DNA of 64,000 bases from Annona cherimola (GCA_030490835.1 CM059974.1:5525501-5589500); one strand, 5' to 3'. Shown: positions 12,801-25,149, counted from the first letter of the stretch. Numbers and translations: made by a program. The notes: generated from the letters alone by a model not told the origin.

Positions 12801-13846
12801 ATGGTTTTGAGAGTGTCTTTATTACTCCAACATTAAAGTGCATAAAATTTGGAATTCTTGTCTTCAATTTGTGGTTGATGTGGCCTTTTTCTTTTGTGAC
12901 TTTTGGCTGTATGGGTGAAGATTGCTTGCATTCATGATCTTTGTTTCGATGAATAATTTTGCGAGGAGAGTTCTGGTATTTTGTCAACCAGTTCTATAAC
13001 ATGTTTTAATGATTGCAGGTTGTATGCAAGCCTGGTTCTTTAAAAGCATACAAGAAATTTGAGGCAGAGATATATGTGCTCACAAAGGACGAAGGTGGTC
13101 GGCATACTGCTTTCTTCTCCAATTACAGACCTCAGTTCTACTTGAGAACAGCAGATATCACAGGAAAGGTCGAACTGCCAGAAAATGTAAAGATGGTCAT
13201 GCCTGGTGACAATGTGACTGCTGTTTTTGAGCTTATATCACCTGTTCCACTTGAAGCAGGTTTGTCTGATGCTCATGGTCATTTAGATGTTCTAAAACTG
13301 TCTATATGCTTTGTGGGATCTTCTACATTTATTTTCATATTATCTTTTTCACGTTGTTTCTGCTGGCTGCTACTGGTTTCTCTTTTGCGGGATTTCTAAA
13401 CCCTATCTACTGAAGCATTGCAATCTGCTTTCTTGGCCAATTTGTTTGAGGTCTACAGCTTGTTTTGATTTTGGCCTGGGTCATAAGCTTGGGAAAACCT
13501 TCAGGAATTTTCTATATTAGATGTTCACTAATTGCTTGTCATGGACTTCCCACTGCATGGTTGTGAAGTTAGAAAATATATAATTCCTTTTGTTTGTGTT
13601 ACATGCTGTATAAACAAACCATTTTATTATTTCACATGTCATAGAGATACTTTCCCTTTCAAGAGCTTATTTCTGAACATCATTAAATATAATTTTACCT
13701 TGTTTTGGATATAGAGAATCAATTTTAGCTTCAACCTTTGGAAAACACTCATAACATTTATTTGGTTTTTGATAGGACAAAGATTTGCTCTGAGGGAAGG
13801 AGGGAGGACAGTTGGTGCTGGGGTTGTTTCAAAAGTGATCAGCTAA
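6855..13846 (+). CDS. TUFM: Elongation factor Tu, mitochondrial
   Basis: GTP-dependent factor that delivers aminoacyl-tRNA to the mitochondrial ribosome. Twelve exons join in frame: 6855-7036, 8306-8381, 8553-8645, 8766-8840, 9275-9379, 9476-9566, 10131-10336, 10960-11043, 11271-11336, 11417-11479, 13019-13259, 13776-13846, giving 450 aa, close to known plant mitochondrial EF-Tu. Residues 1-~60 are a Ser/Arg-rich, acid-poor presequence expected to target mitochondria. The G domain is complete: G1 GHVDHGKT (71-78), G2 RGITIATAH, G3 DCPGH (133-137), G4 NKVD (188-191), G5 GSAL (225-228). Domain II holds [13 protein letters not shown] and domain III ends in VSKVIS. The third intron has a weak donor (ACA|GTTGGG). 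No chloroplast-type features. Identification is very strong; splice sites are manual. Confidence 0.96.
11480..13018 (+). other. Long intron 10 of the EF-Tu gene
   Basis: A 1.5-kb intron with a (GA)n microsatellite at 12346-12364. No nested gene recognised. Confidence 0.6.
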
Positions 13847-16800
13847 GCTCTTCCAGCCTTCTCTGTCGATTTTTTTTAGTTTGTAGAAGAATGTTTAAAA
13901 TGGAGAACCAAGTGTGCTCCAGTCATCACATAAACATGCCAGATGCATTTAATGTTTGCTTAAAATATTCCTGGGGCATGCCGTATGTCTTTTTGGTGGG
14001 GGTGGGTGGGGGAGCCCTGGATCTCTTACACACGCATGCAGTTTTGAATTGCTATTAAAGTGATTCAGTCCTCTTGAAAATTTGTGAGTGCATTATTGTA
14101 GGATATGGTTTCAATCCAATGTTACAACTTTTTCACTAAATTCATTCTAGAAACAACTAAATTTCTTTCATTGCTATAGTTTGAGAAAGTTTCAATTTTG
14201 ATGTCTTGTGAGAGCTTGTAACACTTTCATGGTGATGCTGTTGGTGTGTTTTATATGCTTGATGGTTTGTGCAAGCTTACTTTTTGTGAGAAGCACAAAA
14301 CATGCAATCCGCGTCCTTCAAATTATAGGTTCAATATGCAGATTGGATGATCTTACTACATTCGCATGGACTTGGTTATCCACTCGATCATATGCATCAT
14401 ACATTCTGATGCCTCACGATTCATTGGTTGAATCATCTAGCTGTTGAGTGGACTGGGCTATCTGCTCTTATCGACTGTTATCATGCATCATCCAACATTG
14501 TGAATCAGATGGCTCAGTTTTCGGATATTATCATGGATGATTTTGTTGTTATCCAAATGATTAGACAGAAGAAATGAGAGAATTTCGAGGTAAAATCATT
14601 TTTGGAGTTCTCTCCAACGCATGCTAGAAATTTGCCTATGGGTCTATAAACCACAAAAGAAAAGAAAAAAAAAAAAAAACTGGAAACTGGAATATCTAGG
14701 CAGATGATTTCAGTAGTGGAGAAAGCAGGGTGGCTTGAGAAGCGAGAAGTTGAGGAACGGTTGCGTCAATCAAATCCTAAGCCCTTTCTTTGCTTGCTGC
14801 GGGCAACAATGCCTGAACAAGTTTTCTTTTACCGTGGGCGTCTAATCGTTTTATAAAAACCAATCCAAACGAAACGCGTTCACCGCAATTACGATGAATT
14901 CCACACGTACTTGTATGCATCCGGTGTTTTCTGGCTATTATTAGCTAACTCCACCTCCACGGCGTGCGGGGCCCGTCATTCTTCTCTGTCCTGTGCCTTA
15001 ACCGTGTTCCTATCCTTTCTTTTTATTTTAGATCGACAATTTTCTGATATATAAATGATACATACAACTCGTGTAAACAGTGTAATTGGAACCGTCTACA
15101 ATTAGGTCGAATGTTTTTTACTCGTAGCCAATCACGTGCCCAATCACGTGCTGTCCTTGCATTGTCTTTTTTGAAGGCCCCTCTCACTCTCTCTCTCCCT
15201 TTGGACTTTCTTCTTTGTTTCGGGTGAATTGAGCTTGGATGGAAACGTTTGCACCGAAATCCTCTTTCAATTATTGAATATCACGTGGGTTGATATTGGA
15301 ACTCGGGGCCTAATTCCTTTTGAGAAAGATAATCATTAAATAATGATTTTTCATAATTTCTACTTACACGTGATAAAATTTAACGGGCAACTGTTCACAG
15401 AAATATCACACGAGTCTTAGCTTTCCTAAAAGTATGTGGGTAAATCTTTCGCGCGACTGTTATACTTATATTTGTACAATTACACTATCAAAAAATTAAA
15501 AAAACTGGGGGCTATGCAAAAGCTTTGGAATTATATGTCGGCAACAGTTCTTCGTTTTGTTAATATCTTTAGTTTCAATTAATATACCAACTAGGGTTAG
15601 CCCAGTTGCTTGCAGCAGCGGTTTTGATGCCGGCAATTTGCGTGGGATTTTTGTTCTATCCTCCAAGTCATAGCCTAATTTGTAATATTACATGTGTGTA
15701 CAATACTAATAAAAAATAATAATAATATATTTTAATTATGTGTTCTCCTATTATCCCCCGATAGTAATAGTAATCTATCAAGAAACTACCAAGAAAATAT
15801 GAGTTTTTAGGAAATGCAGCGGTTGTGGCACGTCCGTAAAGGATGACCTACTCTTTTGACAACCGTTTCCTCGTGACGTTGCAGCAGAAAGGACGCAACG
15901 TAAGCAAGCATTTCTGTTTTTCAGACATAAGAAGCAGATCAGCATCAACCGCTATTGGCTGGCTGTCTGTCTGCTCGATCTGGCTGGGCGGGAATTGGGA
16001 AAGAAAGATTTAGCTGTGATTACCTCAACCAGTGCGGAATTTCTGCTCTGTTGCTTTCGCATCTTCTTGTGATTGTTGGAAATCATACCCTATTCAGGCT
16101 TTCCGTGTCACACATCCCATGACAGGCAGCTGATCCATCAATACATGGATGGGGACTACTTTTTGTTGGTTTTCTTTCCTTTCTCAGTGATGGGTCGGCC
16201 GGGCAATGGCCAATCTGTTGGTTGGATGGAAAAGATTGACTAATATTAGCAATCAATATACACAATGATTTAGTAATGAATAAGTTCCAAATAGACAAGG
16301 TATAACGATTGAAGAACATATACAATAATAAAAAATGATGTTAACTAAAAAGAGTATATGTGAAGTTAATTTTTTTTAAAAAAATGAATTATTTTCCCTC
16401 TTGTTCTTTTTAGTGGGTAACCCAATGGATTAGATTAAGCTTTTTGATTGGAGTAACGATGAGTTGGATGATTAATTTTTTATTATATTTTGACTAAATG
16501 AATAGAGTAAAACAAAGGAATTGAGTTGTATTAAATCAAGATATTGAGAGAACTCATGGCCATTAATTCCTTTGCTTTGAATTTTTTATAGGATAGATGT
16601 GGTAATTTGCTTAACTTGTGAGTCACAACAAGCGACGTGCACTTCACCTCATGTAAAGGAGTTTTACAATCCAGCACCACCACCGCCAACAACAACACTC
16701 CGCAGATGTATGGATTCACAACAGATCAGTCAACGCCTGAGAGAGGGAGAGACGGGGTTTCCGTGTCTTCCATGAACAGATAGATTAGGGATCCTATTTT

Positions 16801-17180
16801 AATAATACCATAATCAATCATAATCATTACTGTCAAACCGCGTAACCCTGCTCAGCTCCGTCCGCGTCCATACATCACATTTGTTGGATCTGTCTTCGCC
16901 TCAGCTTACGACCGAGTAATTCGTCTAACGTGGCCATGTTTAGTAAACAAGTTTGAGCTTCTACTCAACTTTATGTATTCTTGTGCTGCTTCTAATCTAA
17001 CCTATTCCCGCTTCTAATATCTGCCACACGTGAATAGGCAAGATTAATGCACGCAACTCATGTTTCTAATTCTTACACTCTACCATCAGCACTTACATAG
17101 CCCTGTGATTTGACATCAGTTTATGGTAAATGAAGTATCCATTTCAATTCCAGGTTAGAGCGATGTCTCCATTTACATTA
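13847..17180. other. Intergenic region between EF-Tu and the proline-rich protein gene
   Basis: Probable EF-Tu 3' UTR at the start, then spacer without recognisable genes. It contains a G-box cluster (15128-15372, listed separately) and short poly-A runs. The open readings here are short and lack family motifs. Confidence 0.45.
15128..15372. promoter_or_regulatory. Cluster of four G-boxes, two within tandem CCAAT-CACGTG units
   Basis: The 12-mer CCAATCACGTGC occurs twice back to back (15128-15139 and 15140-15151). Two more perfect CACGTG cores lie at about 15282-15287 and 15367-15372. CACGTG is the core site of plant bHLH and bZIP factors, and CCAAT is bound by NF-Y. No transcript start can be assigned; the nearest downstream gene is 3 kb away. 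Confidence 0.3.
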
Positions 17181-17181
17181 A

Positions 17182-17340
17182 GAGTGTGTTTAGGATGTAA
17201 AAAATTTTTAAATGAAAGAAAATAATGTGGTATAATTTGAGTAACGATGGAGAGTAAAAAGAATAAAGTTAAAATAAATGAGTTAATTATATTACTATTA
17301 TAAAAATGATTGAAATCGAGAGTTTTAAAGTATTTTTTGG
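17182..17340. mobile_element. Truncated Tourist-like MITE, family B
   Basis: Begins TAA|GAGTGTGTTTAGG and continues with the family interior (GTAACGATGGAGAGTAAA, then AATGATTGAAA). The right terminus is missing or rearranged. Confidence 0.55.
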
Positions 17341-18225
17341 GTGTGCTGTGCACTTGAATGAATTTTCTCTGAGCGATGGTAGGTGATCGGTTTTTACGTA
17401 TCATTTGATATTCTTGTTCGAGTGACCAATTTTCCTCCGGTTGCATCCTTATGAATGAATGTATAAATTAGTGCATCCTACACATTTTGGGACTTTATAC
17501 AAGTTTTTTTTTATTATCATTAGGCACTCTATAGACATTGTCTGCTGACTCCAATACAGATTTCCGGCTTCGAAGCGTACAGGTACGCAAAATCTAAACA
17601 AAATATAACTAATAATAATAGCATAATTCGAATAGAGAGAATATGTGGGACAAATGCGTACCAATTTGGCCTGATATTACAATGATTCATGTAAATTTTA
17701 GAAAGATACTAGCAAAAGATATAAATATCAATTTCTTATTAGTGGTTGACTTGTTGCTAAAGGCCGAATTTTGGTAATTAGCTTTGGAAACGGTGCAGCT
17801 GCTAGGACACGCAGTAATCTGTATAAAGTATAAACAATCTTTCTGCGCAAGCCAGTCGCTAAAATGGACCTACTCCTCTCGTTCGAATTCCAGCCCATCC
17901 TCCCATCCATCTGGATACTCACACGCCCTTATAAAAGCATGCGATGACATGACGGGATTGGGAAGCAGATGTCTCATGCATACGTATTTCTTGGCTGCTG
18001 TTGCTGGCTTGTTGCTGCTGCTGAATAGAAGAAAATACGCAGAAGAGAAGAAAAGCCTGTCCTTCTTCCTGGAAAGCAGAATCAGCTCCTTTTCTCCACT
18101 CCCCACCACCAAGCAAAAAAAAAAAAAAAAAAAAAATTAAAAAGAAAAACTAACAGCAACACAACCCCAAGTTGAATAAAAGCTTCTTTGCCGTCGTCTA
18201 ATCCCAAAGTTGGAAAAAAGAAAAA
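17341..18225. other. Upstream region of the proline-rich protein gene
   Basis: No gene recognised. It ends in a poly-A tract (about 18115-18137) and a short purine-rich leader before the ATG at 18226. Confidence 0.4.
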
Positions 18226-19932
18226 ATGGAAGAAAGCGATGAACGAGGAGGAGAATCTACTCCACCTCCTCCTCCATCTCCATTCTGGGACGCCGATTCT
18301 CCGCATTTCCCACCCCATCCTCGCCCTTCGTCCAATCTCCTTCTCAAGCCATGGTTTATATTCATCCTTGCTCCCATCATCTGCTTGTTCTTGCTCGTCG
18401 CCATATCTCACTTCGCCTCTTTCTTGGATCGAATCGTCCCCCTCAAGCATCCCAGCAACGTCAAGAAGACCTGGGACACCCTCAATCTCTTGCTCGTCGC
18501 CTTCGCCATTCTCTTCGGAATCCTCTGCCGCAGCAGCAACACCAGTAATGGCAGCCACCACAGCAGCAGCAACGCAGAAGACGGCGTGTATAAGACTCTA
18601 GAAAAATCCGAATCATCCAATGGGGAAGATCGGCAGATCCCCAGATGGTTGGATCAGTATGGAAGCGATCCAACGCCGCTTTTCAATCGGCCACCACCAC
18701 CAGCTGCGGCGGCAGCTTCATCATCAGCCGATTCCGATTCGACCAGGGCAACCACATTCGGCAGGTTACGGAGCAGCATCTCTTACCCAGATCTGCGGAA
18801 GCAGGAAGCGTGCGCATCGGCATCGGATGACGTCGAAGGCAGAAGCAGTCGCCGGCATTCCGATCAGCGCCATCGCCGCAGGAGGTCCTATGGAGAGAAG
18901 GATCTCGGAGATTCAGGTCTTAAGACCATAGCGGTCGATACATTTGTCTCGAAGAAGGATCACGAAGATTCAGGTCTCAAGACCATTCCAGTCGATACAT
19001 TTGTCCTGCGCCATCCGAAGATCAGTTATAATTCGTCAGTACAGCGAGCAACATCAACATCAGCACCTCGGTCTGCAGAAATGGCTAGATGGGAATTCCA
19101 GCCGCTCCCGCGGAAAGAAGCGAAGCTACGCTCCAAAGCTCAAGAAATCAAGAAAAAACGGCAAGCACAACAGCCGCCGCCGCCGCCTCCTCCTCCTCCG
19201 CCCCCCTCTCAGACTCAGAGATCGAAGCAGCAAGGTAGTGGTGGGGAGAGGAGCAGCAAAGGGGCTAAGGATATCAAGAGCGCGCTGAGCTTCCTATACC
19301 ATCAAAGGAAGAAGAAGCGACAAGAGAATCGTATGCCTTCTTCAATGCCAGCTTCCAGCCCAATCCCATCGACTCCGCCTCCGCCGCCGCCGCCTCCCCC
19401 ACCTCCTCCGGCTTTTGTTTTTCATCACATCTTCTCACACAAAAAGAGCAGCAGCAGCGGCACCAAAAGCGGGAGAATTCATTCCATCCCAGCTTCCCCT
19501 CCGCCGCCGCCGCCGCCGCCGCCGAAGAAGCTGGCCATCACTCGACGGCCTCCAAAGGGAGACAGAGATGAGGGTTTACGTGGCGGAAGTAGATCTCCCC
19601 TCATACCAATGCCGCCGCCTCCCCCGCCGCCGCCTTTCAAAATGGAAGCAATGAGGTTCGCCGTTCGAGGAGACTTCGTTCGGGTGCAGAGTGGGTTGAG
19701 TGACTCCTCGGAAGCCTCGGACGTGATTGAGATTCCAAGCAACGAAGCGAATGCCAGTTCGAATAGTAGTGCGGCAGTGTTCTGCCCCAGCCCAGATGTT
19801 AATACGAAGGCGGACACTTTCATTTCCAGGTTCCGGGAGGGATGGAAGCTTGAGAAGATGAATTCGCTGAGGGCGAAGGAAGAGGAGAAGGCGGCAGCAG
19901 ACTCAGCTCCGGCAGACCAAGAGCATCAATGA
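18226..19932 (+). CDS. Proline-rich membrane protein with C-terminal DUF761-like motif
   Basis: An intronless 568-aa ORF. The acidic, proline-containing N-terminus leads into two hydrophobic segments (about 43-63 and 85-101), so membrane insertion is likely. The middle is low-complexity and basic, with an internal duplication of DSGLKTIxVDTFV encoded by two 60-bp units (about 18899-19018). Four long proline runs start near residues 317, 383, 425 and 462 and alternate with Lys/Arg patches. The C-terminus (about 520-550, PDVNTKADTFISRFREGWKL) resembles the short DUF761 signature of plant proteins often called hydroxyproline-rich glycoprotein family. Function is unknown; the proline runs could bind profilin, SH3 or WW partners, but that is inference. 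GC content is above the surroundings. The ATG at 18226 is the first in frame, with a purine-rich lead (AAAAATGG). Confidence 0.82.
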   Translation: MEESDERGGESTPPPPPSPFWDADSPHFPPHPRPSSNLLLKPWFIFILAPIICLFLLVAISHFASFLDRIVPLKHPSNVKKTWDTLNLLLVAFAILFGILCRSSNTSNGSHHSSSNAEDGVYKTLEKSESSNGEDRQIPRWLDQYGSDPTPLFNRPPPPAAAAASSSADSDSTRATTFGRLRSSISYPDLRKQEACASASDDVEGRSSRRHSDQRHRRRRSYGEKDLGDSGLKTIAVDTFVSKKDHEDSGLKTIPVDTFVLRHPKISYNSSVQRATSTSAPRSAEMARWEFQPLPRKEAKLRSKAQEIKKKRQAQQPPPPPPPPPPPSQTQRSKQQGSGGERSSKGAKDIKSALSFLYHQRKKKRQENRMPSSMPASSPIPSTPPPPPPPPPPPPAFVFHHIFSHKKSSSSGTKSGRIHSIPASPPPPPPPPPKKLAITRRPPKGDRDEGLRGGSRSPLIPMPPPPPPPPFKMEAMRFAVRGDFVRVQSGLSDSSEASDVIEIPSNEANASSNSSAAVFCPSPDVNTKADTFISRFREGWKLEKMNSLRAKEEEKAAADSAPADQEHQ

Positions 19933-21134
19933 AGTTTGTTGATGTTTTCTACTAGATGTGGGGGAGCCATAATATTACGCAGCTGGGCTTTCATTGTCGT
20001 TCTCCCTCTTTCCCTTTTTCTTTGTTTTTTGATTTGAATTTTTTTTTCTCTTTTTTTTTTGGGTTGGGGATTAACTTTTGAGGATTGATTGGGGCTTGTG
20101 ATCTAAGTGAGAGAGAGCGAGAGAGAGAGAGAGGGGTTACTGACGAAAAAACAGGAAAAAGGTAAAATAAAAAAGTTCTTTAGAGTTTCATAAAAAAAAA
20201 AAAAAAAAAGTTCTTTAGAAAAAAAAAAAAAAAAAAAAAAAAAAAGAAGAAGAAGAAAGATTTTGATGTTGGTTGGTGAGGTGCAGCAGAGGATTGAATT
20301 TGTTGTTTTGTAAATAAAAGAAATAAAGAAATTTTTTTGGTGTGTGCGAATAATTTTAACATCATCATGTTTAGCCATCTTTGTTATAATTACTAATTAG
20401 TTAGCGGAGGTAGTGTCAGTTGCACTGATGAAATTGTTTAGTGCATGGGCAAGTCCAAGTATGACTGGAGACAATTTGAGCTGCTGCTTAATGAGAGCAT
20501 CCAGATGTCTGATTTTGGTATGAAGAGAGACTTTCTTCCTACACCCAGCCAACAGTCTTGCGTGGCAAGTGGTAGACTCAGGAATTTTCGGAATAACTGC
20601 ATCCCAAAATCTCTTCCTTCATTTCCAATAATATTCCTATCTCAAGATTAAAATTCATTTTGTAATTGACTTCATTTCCTCTATTAATGAGATGAATAGT
20701 CCATCATACTTCACAAGCAATCCATGTTTCAAAATCCTAGACGCACAAGAGCAACACGAGTGGCTTTATTTTATTTTATTTTATTTTATTTAAACCAAAA
20801 GATGGGAAGCGGACGGCAAAATAGTATCTTAGGCGAGCGCTGTTTGTGAAAATGAGAATGAAGGCACCGTGTAATGTAGAAACTGGATGTAGCATATTCC
20901 TGCATCATTTCACTTCATGACTATTTTGGACCATTTCTATTGTCTAAACATTTTCACTCGCAGGTTTGCTAGTACCTAGTAGTGAAAGAAAAGTAGGGGA
21001 TTTTATGAATACGCAGGTGACCGTTGAAGTTTGGTTTAAAAGACAATAATAGTAAAGCTTGGACTCTCTTTTTTTTTTTTTTTTTTTTGCAAGTAAAGCA
21101 TGGACTTTAGGAATGAAGAAATGAAACACAAAAG
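19933..21134. other. Tail-to-tail interval between the proline-rich gene and COM1
   Basis: Contains the probable 3' UTR of the proline-rich gene, a (GA)n run (20107-20134), two long A runs separated by a repeated GTTCTTTAGA (about 20190-20245), a TTTTA repeat near 20770-20790 and a T run (21068-21088). No gene recognised. Confidence 0.5.
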
Positions 21135-24100
21135 TTACATCTCAGAATCGAATCCGATGTTCCAAAACCCTTCAGGAGTCATGGGAGGGGCATACCTATA
21201 GCGATGCCTTGAAACCCCATCATGGTGCTCACATCGCAAGTGTCGGCCACCATTTATGTTATTATCTCTGTTCTCCTTGTCCCCATCAGGAAGAACAGCA
21301 TCATAAAACTTCTTGCATTGCTCACACTCAACTCCTTTAAGATTTTCCCTATCTGATTTCTTCCGTACTGGTTCCACATATTTATAACCTCTGTTCTCTG
21401 GTCTTGGAATAGAGTGATGCGGCTTTTGTGGCTGAGCATGAGCATTTGGATCTTGAGTTTCATCATCTGAGTTGTCAAAATCCATGTCTTTTGGTGCCGG
21501 GGCAGGAATATCCAGCGCATCTCCCTTTTGGGCCTTGTTCCTGTTTCTCCGTGCATTCTCCAAGGGAGTATCAAGAAAATCATCATGTGGATCTGCACCA
21601 CCTGGTTCATGCCGTGACCGAGTCTCTCTCCAACAAGAAGACGATCTTTTTAATCCAGTTTGCGGCTCATTTTTCATAATTGTGGGGCTTTTTTGTTCGT
21701 GGTAGGAATTGGAATTAGAAGGAAGCTTCACACCAGATACTGTTTTCAGACCTGAAACTGAACCAGCGTCTCCGCTATTCTCAAATCTTGTCAGTAAGGT
21801 TGGTCCCACCTTCAGTTCACTTGTCTTGGGAGCACGCAGAGAAGTATCTGGATCTTTACCTCTAGAATCTGCAGAACACCAGAGACCAATGTGAAGGGAT
21901 TATAGCCGCATACACAATTCAATGAAGGGAAAGCTTACAGATAGCCCAGCTTTTGAGAAATAAATTTTGGTTCATTCATAGACCTACCAGACCACTTGCT
22001 AGACGCATGGAAACACTACTCTGTGAACCTAAGACAGTTTTTCAAGCTAACCATTTGTGCCCGAAGTGAGCAGGGGCCCCAAATAAAATGAACTGGACTG
22101 TGTAACTGATGCTGCCATGGCTACAAATAAATACTTGAACTTAGAAGAAAAGAACACGACAACATTGGAGTCAAATAAATGACAACGTCAGCATTGCCTA
22201 ACATCCCAGTAATGCATGGACATCAAATTAATGTTCCGAACTCCACATTCTCATAAATGATGGGCATATACATGAACAATCATTTGCTACTGCAAAAAGC
22301 TGTTTACCTGACCTTTATTTTTATTTTATTTTGAAAGGATCCACACAACTGCTGTGTCAACATTGCCCAACATTACAATCATAAGAATGGGCACCACATT
22401 AATGGTCCTGTGTGCATATTCTTGTAAACTTTTTACACCTCTATCACAGAGCCATCATGCACTTCGCTTTTGTCAAGCACCATTTTATCTAATATTTGGA
22501 AAATTATTGGGAAAAAAAGAAGAAATTGACTTCTTTATTTCTGGGTCATTGACTGAGGCAGCATATTGTTTCCCCCCTGTATAACTCAGTCATCAACCCA
22601 AATTGAGCATTATCTTAGATAGTAAATTTCATGTAACACAAAATAAAACAAGCAAGGCAGAAAGTTTGCCTGGTGAACTCGGCTGAACTTGATTATCTGT
22701 TGGTGAATCCTTCAACTCTTCCATCTTGTGATGCATTAGTTTATTATTGTCTGGGTTAGGACATAACCTCTTGAGCAAAAAGTTGTACTGCGATTTCAGT
22801 TCCTTGTAGGAACTTTTCAATTCCATAAATTGTGTCATTGTTTCTTTTCTTCTGTCACGTTCAACTGACAGTTCAAGATCTTTCAGGCTAATTTGTTGCA
22901 TAAGCTGCTCATCTGATTTCCCACTCTTGCCCATTTCTTCATTTTTCTTTTTAAGTTCTTCTTGAAGTTCAATAACTTCTCTGCTCGTCTCTTCTAGACT
23001 TCCTAGTTTGGTTAGTAGTTCCTTCTTCTCAGCCTCATATGAACTCAGTAGCTTCTCAGCATTAACCATCTTTATCTTCTCCTGTTCAAGAGAAGCTAGA
23101 ATGTGTCTAGTTTGCTCTTGGGCAAGAAACTTATCATGCTGTAGCTCTTCTATTTGACGTAAGAGAGAAGTTTCCTTCTTTTTCCAGTCATCCTCGGCAG
23201 CCTTCTGTGCTTCCGCAAGGGTTTGCTTCAAGCTTCTAGTTCTTGATTGGAAACTGGGGAAAAGCTGGCTGCAGAAGATAAACTCGATCTGAGAAATCCT
23301 ATCTTTCGCTTCCTGAATTGTAGCCACCAGTATGGTGCTGAGCCCAGCACAGTACTTCAAATCATCATCATTAGCACAACAATTTACCTGCAGTGGATTC
23401 CGTGGCTTTTCTTGCATGTCTGGACAGCAACAAACCATGGTTACTAAAAAAAATTAAAAGAAAGATCAATGCATGCATGCGAACTGTCTTATATTCACAC
23501 ATCAGACTAGTCTATGAAATGAAATTTACTGTATTTTTGCTGATAGTCATTAATCTCGGATTTTTAGTACTTATTTCAACTCTGTCAAGACAGCGGAACA
23601 TGTCTACCTGAACAGCACATGACGAATTGAAAGAATGCACTACACCATTGCATGCCTCACATGTTCAGCTTCAAGCAACGAACCACTGCAGATAGAATGT
23701 TGGTAATTCATCCTCTGGAAAGGGACTTGTTATGACTTTTGGCAACCTACCGGGATGAAGAGTTCTTGTTAATCTGTGGTGAGGTTATCAACTTTTCTTT
23801 CCAAAAGTTCCCATGGAGCATCACCCACGACCAACTAACTAGGAGAATGGAGAGCCCACGAATTCCACAGAAATGTCCTTCTAAGATCCCTTTTTCTTTT
23901 TGGCTTCAGCAGCTCTCTCTGGCTTTCTTTATTCACCTGGCTTAGGATGTTCATTTCTATTATTTTTGCGGTTTCTCGTTGGTTTTTCTTCCTTTGTTTT
24001 TCTATAAAGTATTCGGAAAGGGCGCAACTGACGTTAGGTCACGTTGTTTTGGGAAATATCCAGCCCCTTACCCTATTTTCAACAATCTAGTTGATTTGCT

Positions 24101-24508
24101 TTAGCTATTTGTTTCGGACAAGTCATTTGATGAAGGAAGCACAATTAAACATTTTTCACGACTGCTATTGACTTTCACAAATTACAGTAATGACCCAGAA
24201 AGTAGCAAAAAGGAATCGGAGAGAAGCAAACCAAGGTGAATGTCAATGGATTCATCACCAATAACAACTTCAAGAACGTCCTGGACTACCTTCCTGATTG
24301 AACTCCTGATTTTTCTCTCCGACTTTTTATGATGCCTCCAGAAGCTCGCTTTTTTCACACTCGTTATGGAAGTCTCTTATCGTTAAAGCCCCCAAATTGA
24401 AGAAAAGCGACGGACCAATCAAGCAAAGTGCACAGTCCCTTCTCCAAGGCGACCGATAAAAAATAAAAAAAAAACTTCAACGAGTGCAGAACCGGAAGAA
24501 AAAATACC
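21135..24508 (-). CDS. COM1: COM1/GR1 DNA end-resection protein (CtIP/Sae2 homologue)
   Basis: Plant COM1 (GAMMA RESPONSE 1) acts with the MRE11 complex in processing double-strand breaks and removing SPO11 in meiosis. Coding exons on the minus strand are 23438-22670 and 21868-21135, joining in frame to 500 aa. A 5' non-coding exon seems to end at 24508 (CAG|GTATTT) and splice to 23443, just before AACCATGG. Residues ~25-60 hold the N-terminal segment (LSTILVATIQEAKDRISQIE); a long coiled coil follows (~75-250), expected for oligomerisation. The C-terminal Sae2/CtIP domain shows C438-x2-C441, C469-x-HH, RHR (477-479) and PMTPEGFW. The intron between coding exons needs a GC donor (CCAG|GCAAAC) to keep frame. 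The protein is shorter than the Arabidopsis form as I recall it, so an extra exon could be missed in 21869-22669. Confidence 0.88.
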
Positions 24509-24865
24509 TGCCTGTCGAGGTGAAGGAACACAAAATCTCGCCCGACCGATTGCTTCCAAGCGTCTTTCTACTCTAACGAAATCCACCTCCTCTCTTCTCC
24601 TGTGGCCCGTAGGGGGAGATGGGTGCTGAGAAATGAAGGATTTGAGCGCGGCGCTGGAAATCGGCGGGGAGGGAGAGAGAGAGAGAGAGAGCGCTGAAAG
24701 GGAAAACAGAGACGGGAGGTATCAGCTCGGCTGTCAGATGGGGAATTAGGCGCCAAGGTCGGATTGGAGTTTGAACGCTGGCGGGTTGCCCGCCGACTAC
24801 CAAAACCAAAAACTATTTCATTTTACTCCCATATTTTTGCGATTTTGTAATTTTTACCCTACGAC
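24509..24865 (-). promoter_or_regulatory. Probable COM1 5' exon and promoter region
   Basis: GC-richer DNA upstream of the inferred 5' non-coding exon, with a (GA)n run near 24674-24691 on the plus strand. No TATA box is convincingly placed. Confidence 0.3.
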
Positions 24866-24868
24866 TAT

Positions 24869-25149
24869 GGGTGTGTTTGGGAATGAATAAAACTTTTGGT
24901 GAAAAGTTTTGAAGAATAAAAGTTGTCAAATGATGTGATATGATAGGGGTAATGATGAGGAGTAAAGAGGATAAAGTTAAAATAGATTGGTTAGTTGTAT
25001 AGATAATTGTGTAGAAATGATTGAAAAGTATGGTGGTTTGTGTTGAAAGATGTAAAAAAATAATTAAAAAATAGAAAAGTTGTAGAAAATGAAAAGTTTT
25101 AGATTGAAAAGTTTTAGGTGAAAAGTTTTTGTCATTGCCAAACACCCCC
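24869..25149. mobile_element. Tourist-like MITE, family B, complete copy (first of a tandem pair)
   Basis: 281 bp with ends GGGTGTGTTTGGG and CCAAACACCCCC, flanked by TAT (24866-24868 and 25150-25152). It is in reverse orientation relative to the 3561 copy. Confidence 0.8.

Noticed and set aside
18082..18561. Antisense 159-aa reading over the proline-rich gene
   Set aside because: A shadow of the GC-rich coding strand; composition is Glu/Gly-rich as expected from the complement of Pro/Ser codons.
20103..20378. Phe-rich minus-strand ORFs
   Set aside because: Produced by poly-A and GA runs; low complexity.
20445..20651. 68-aa plus-strand ORF downstream of the proline-rich gene
   Set aside because: No family features, no splice context linking it to anything, AT-rich flank; consistent with chance.
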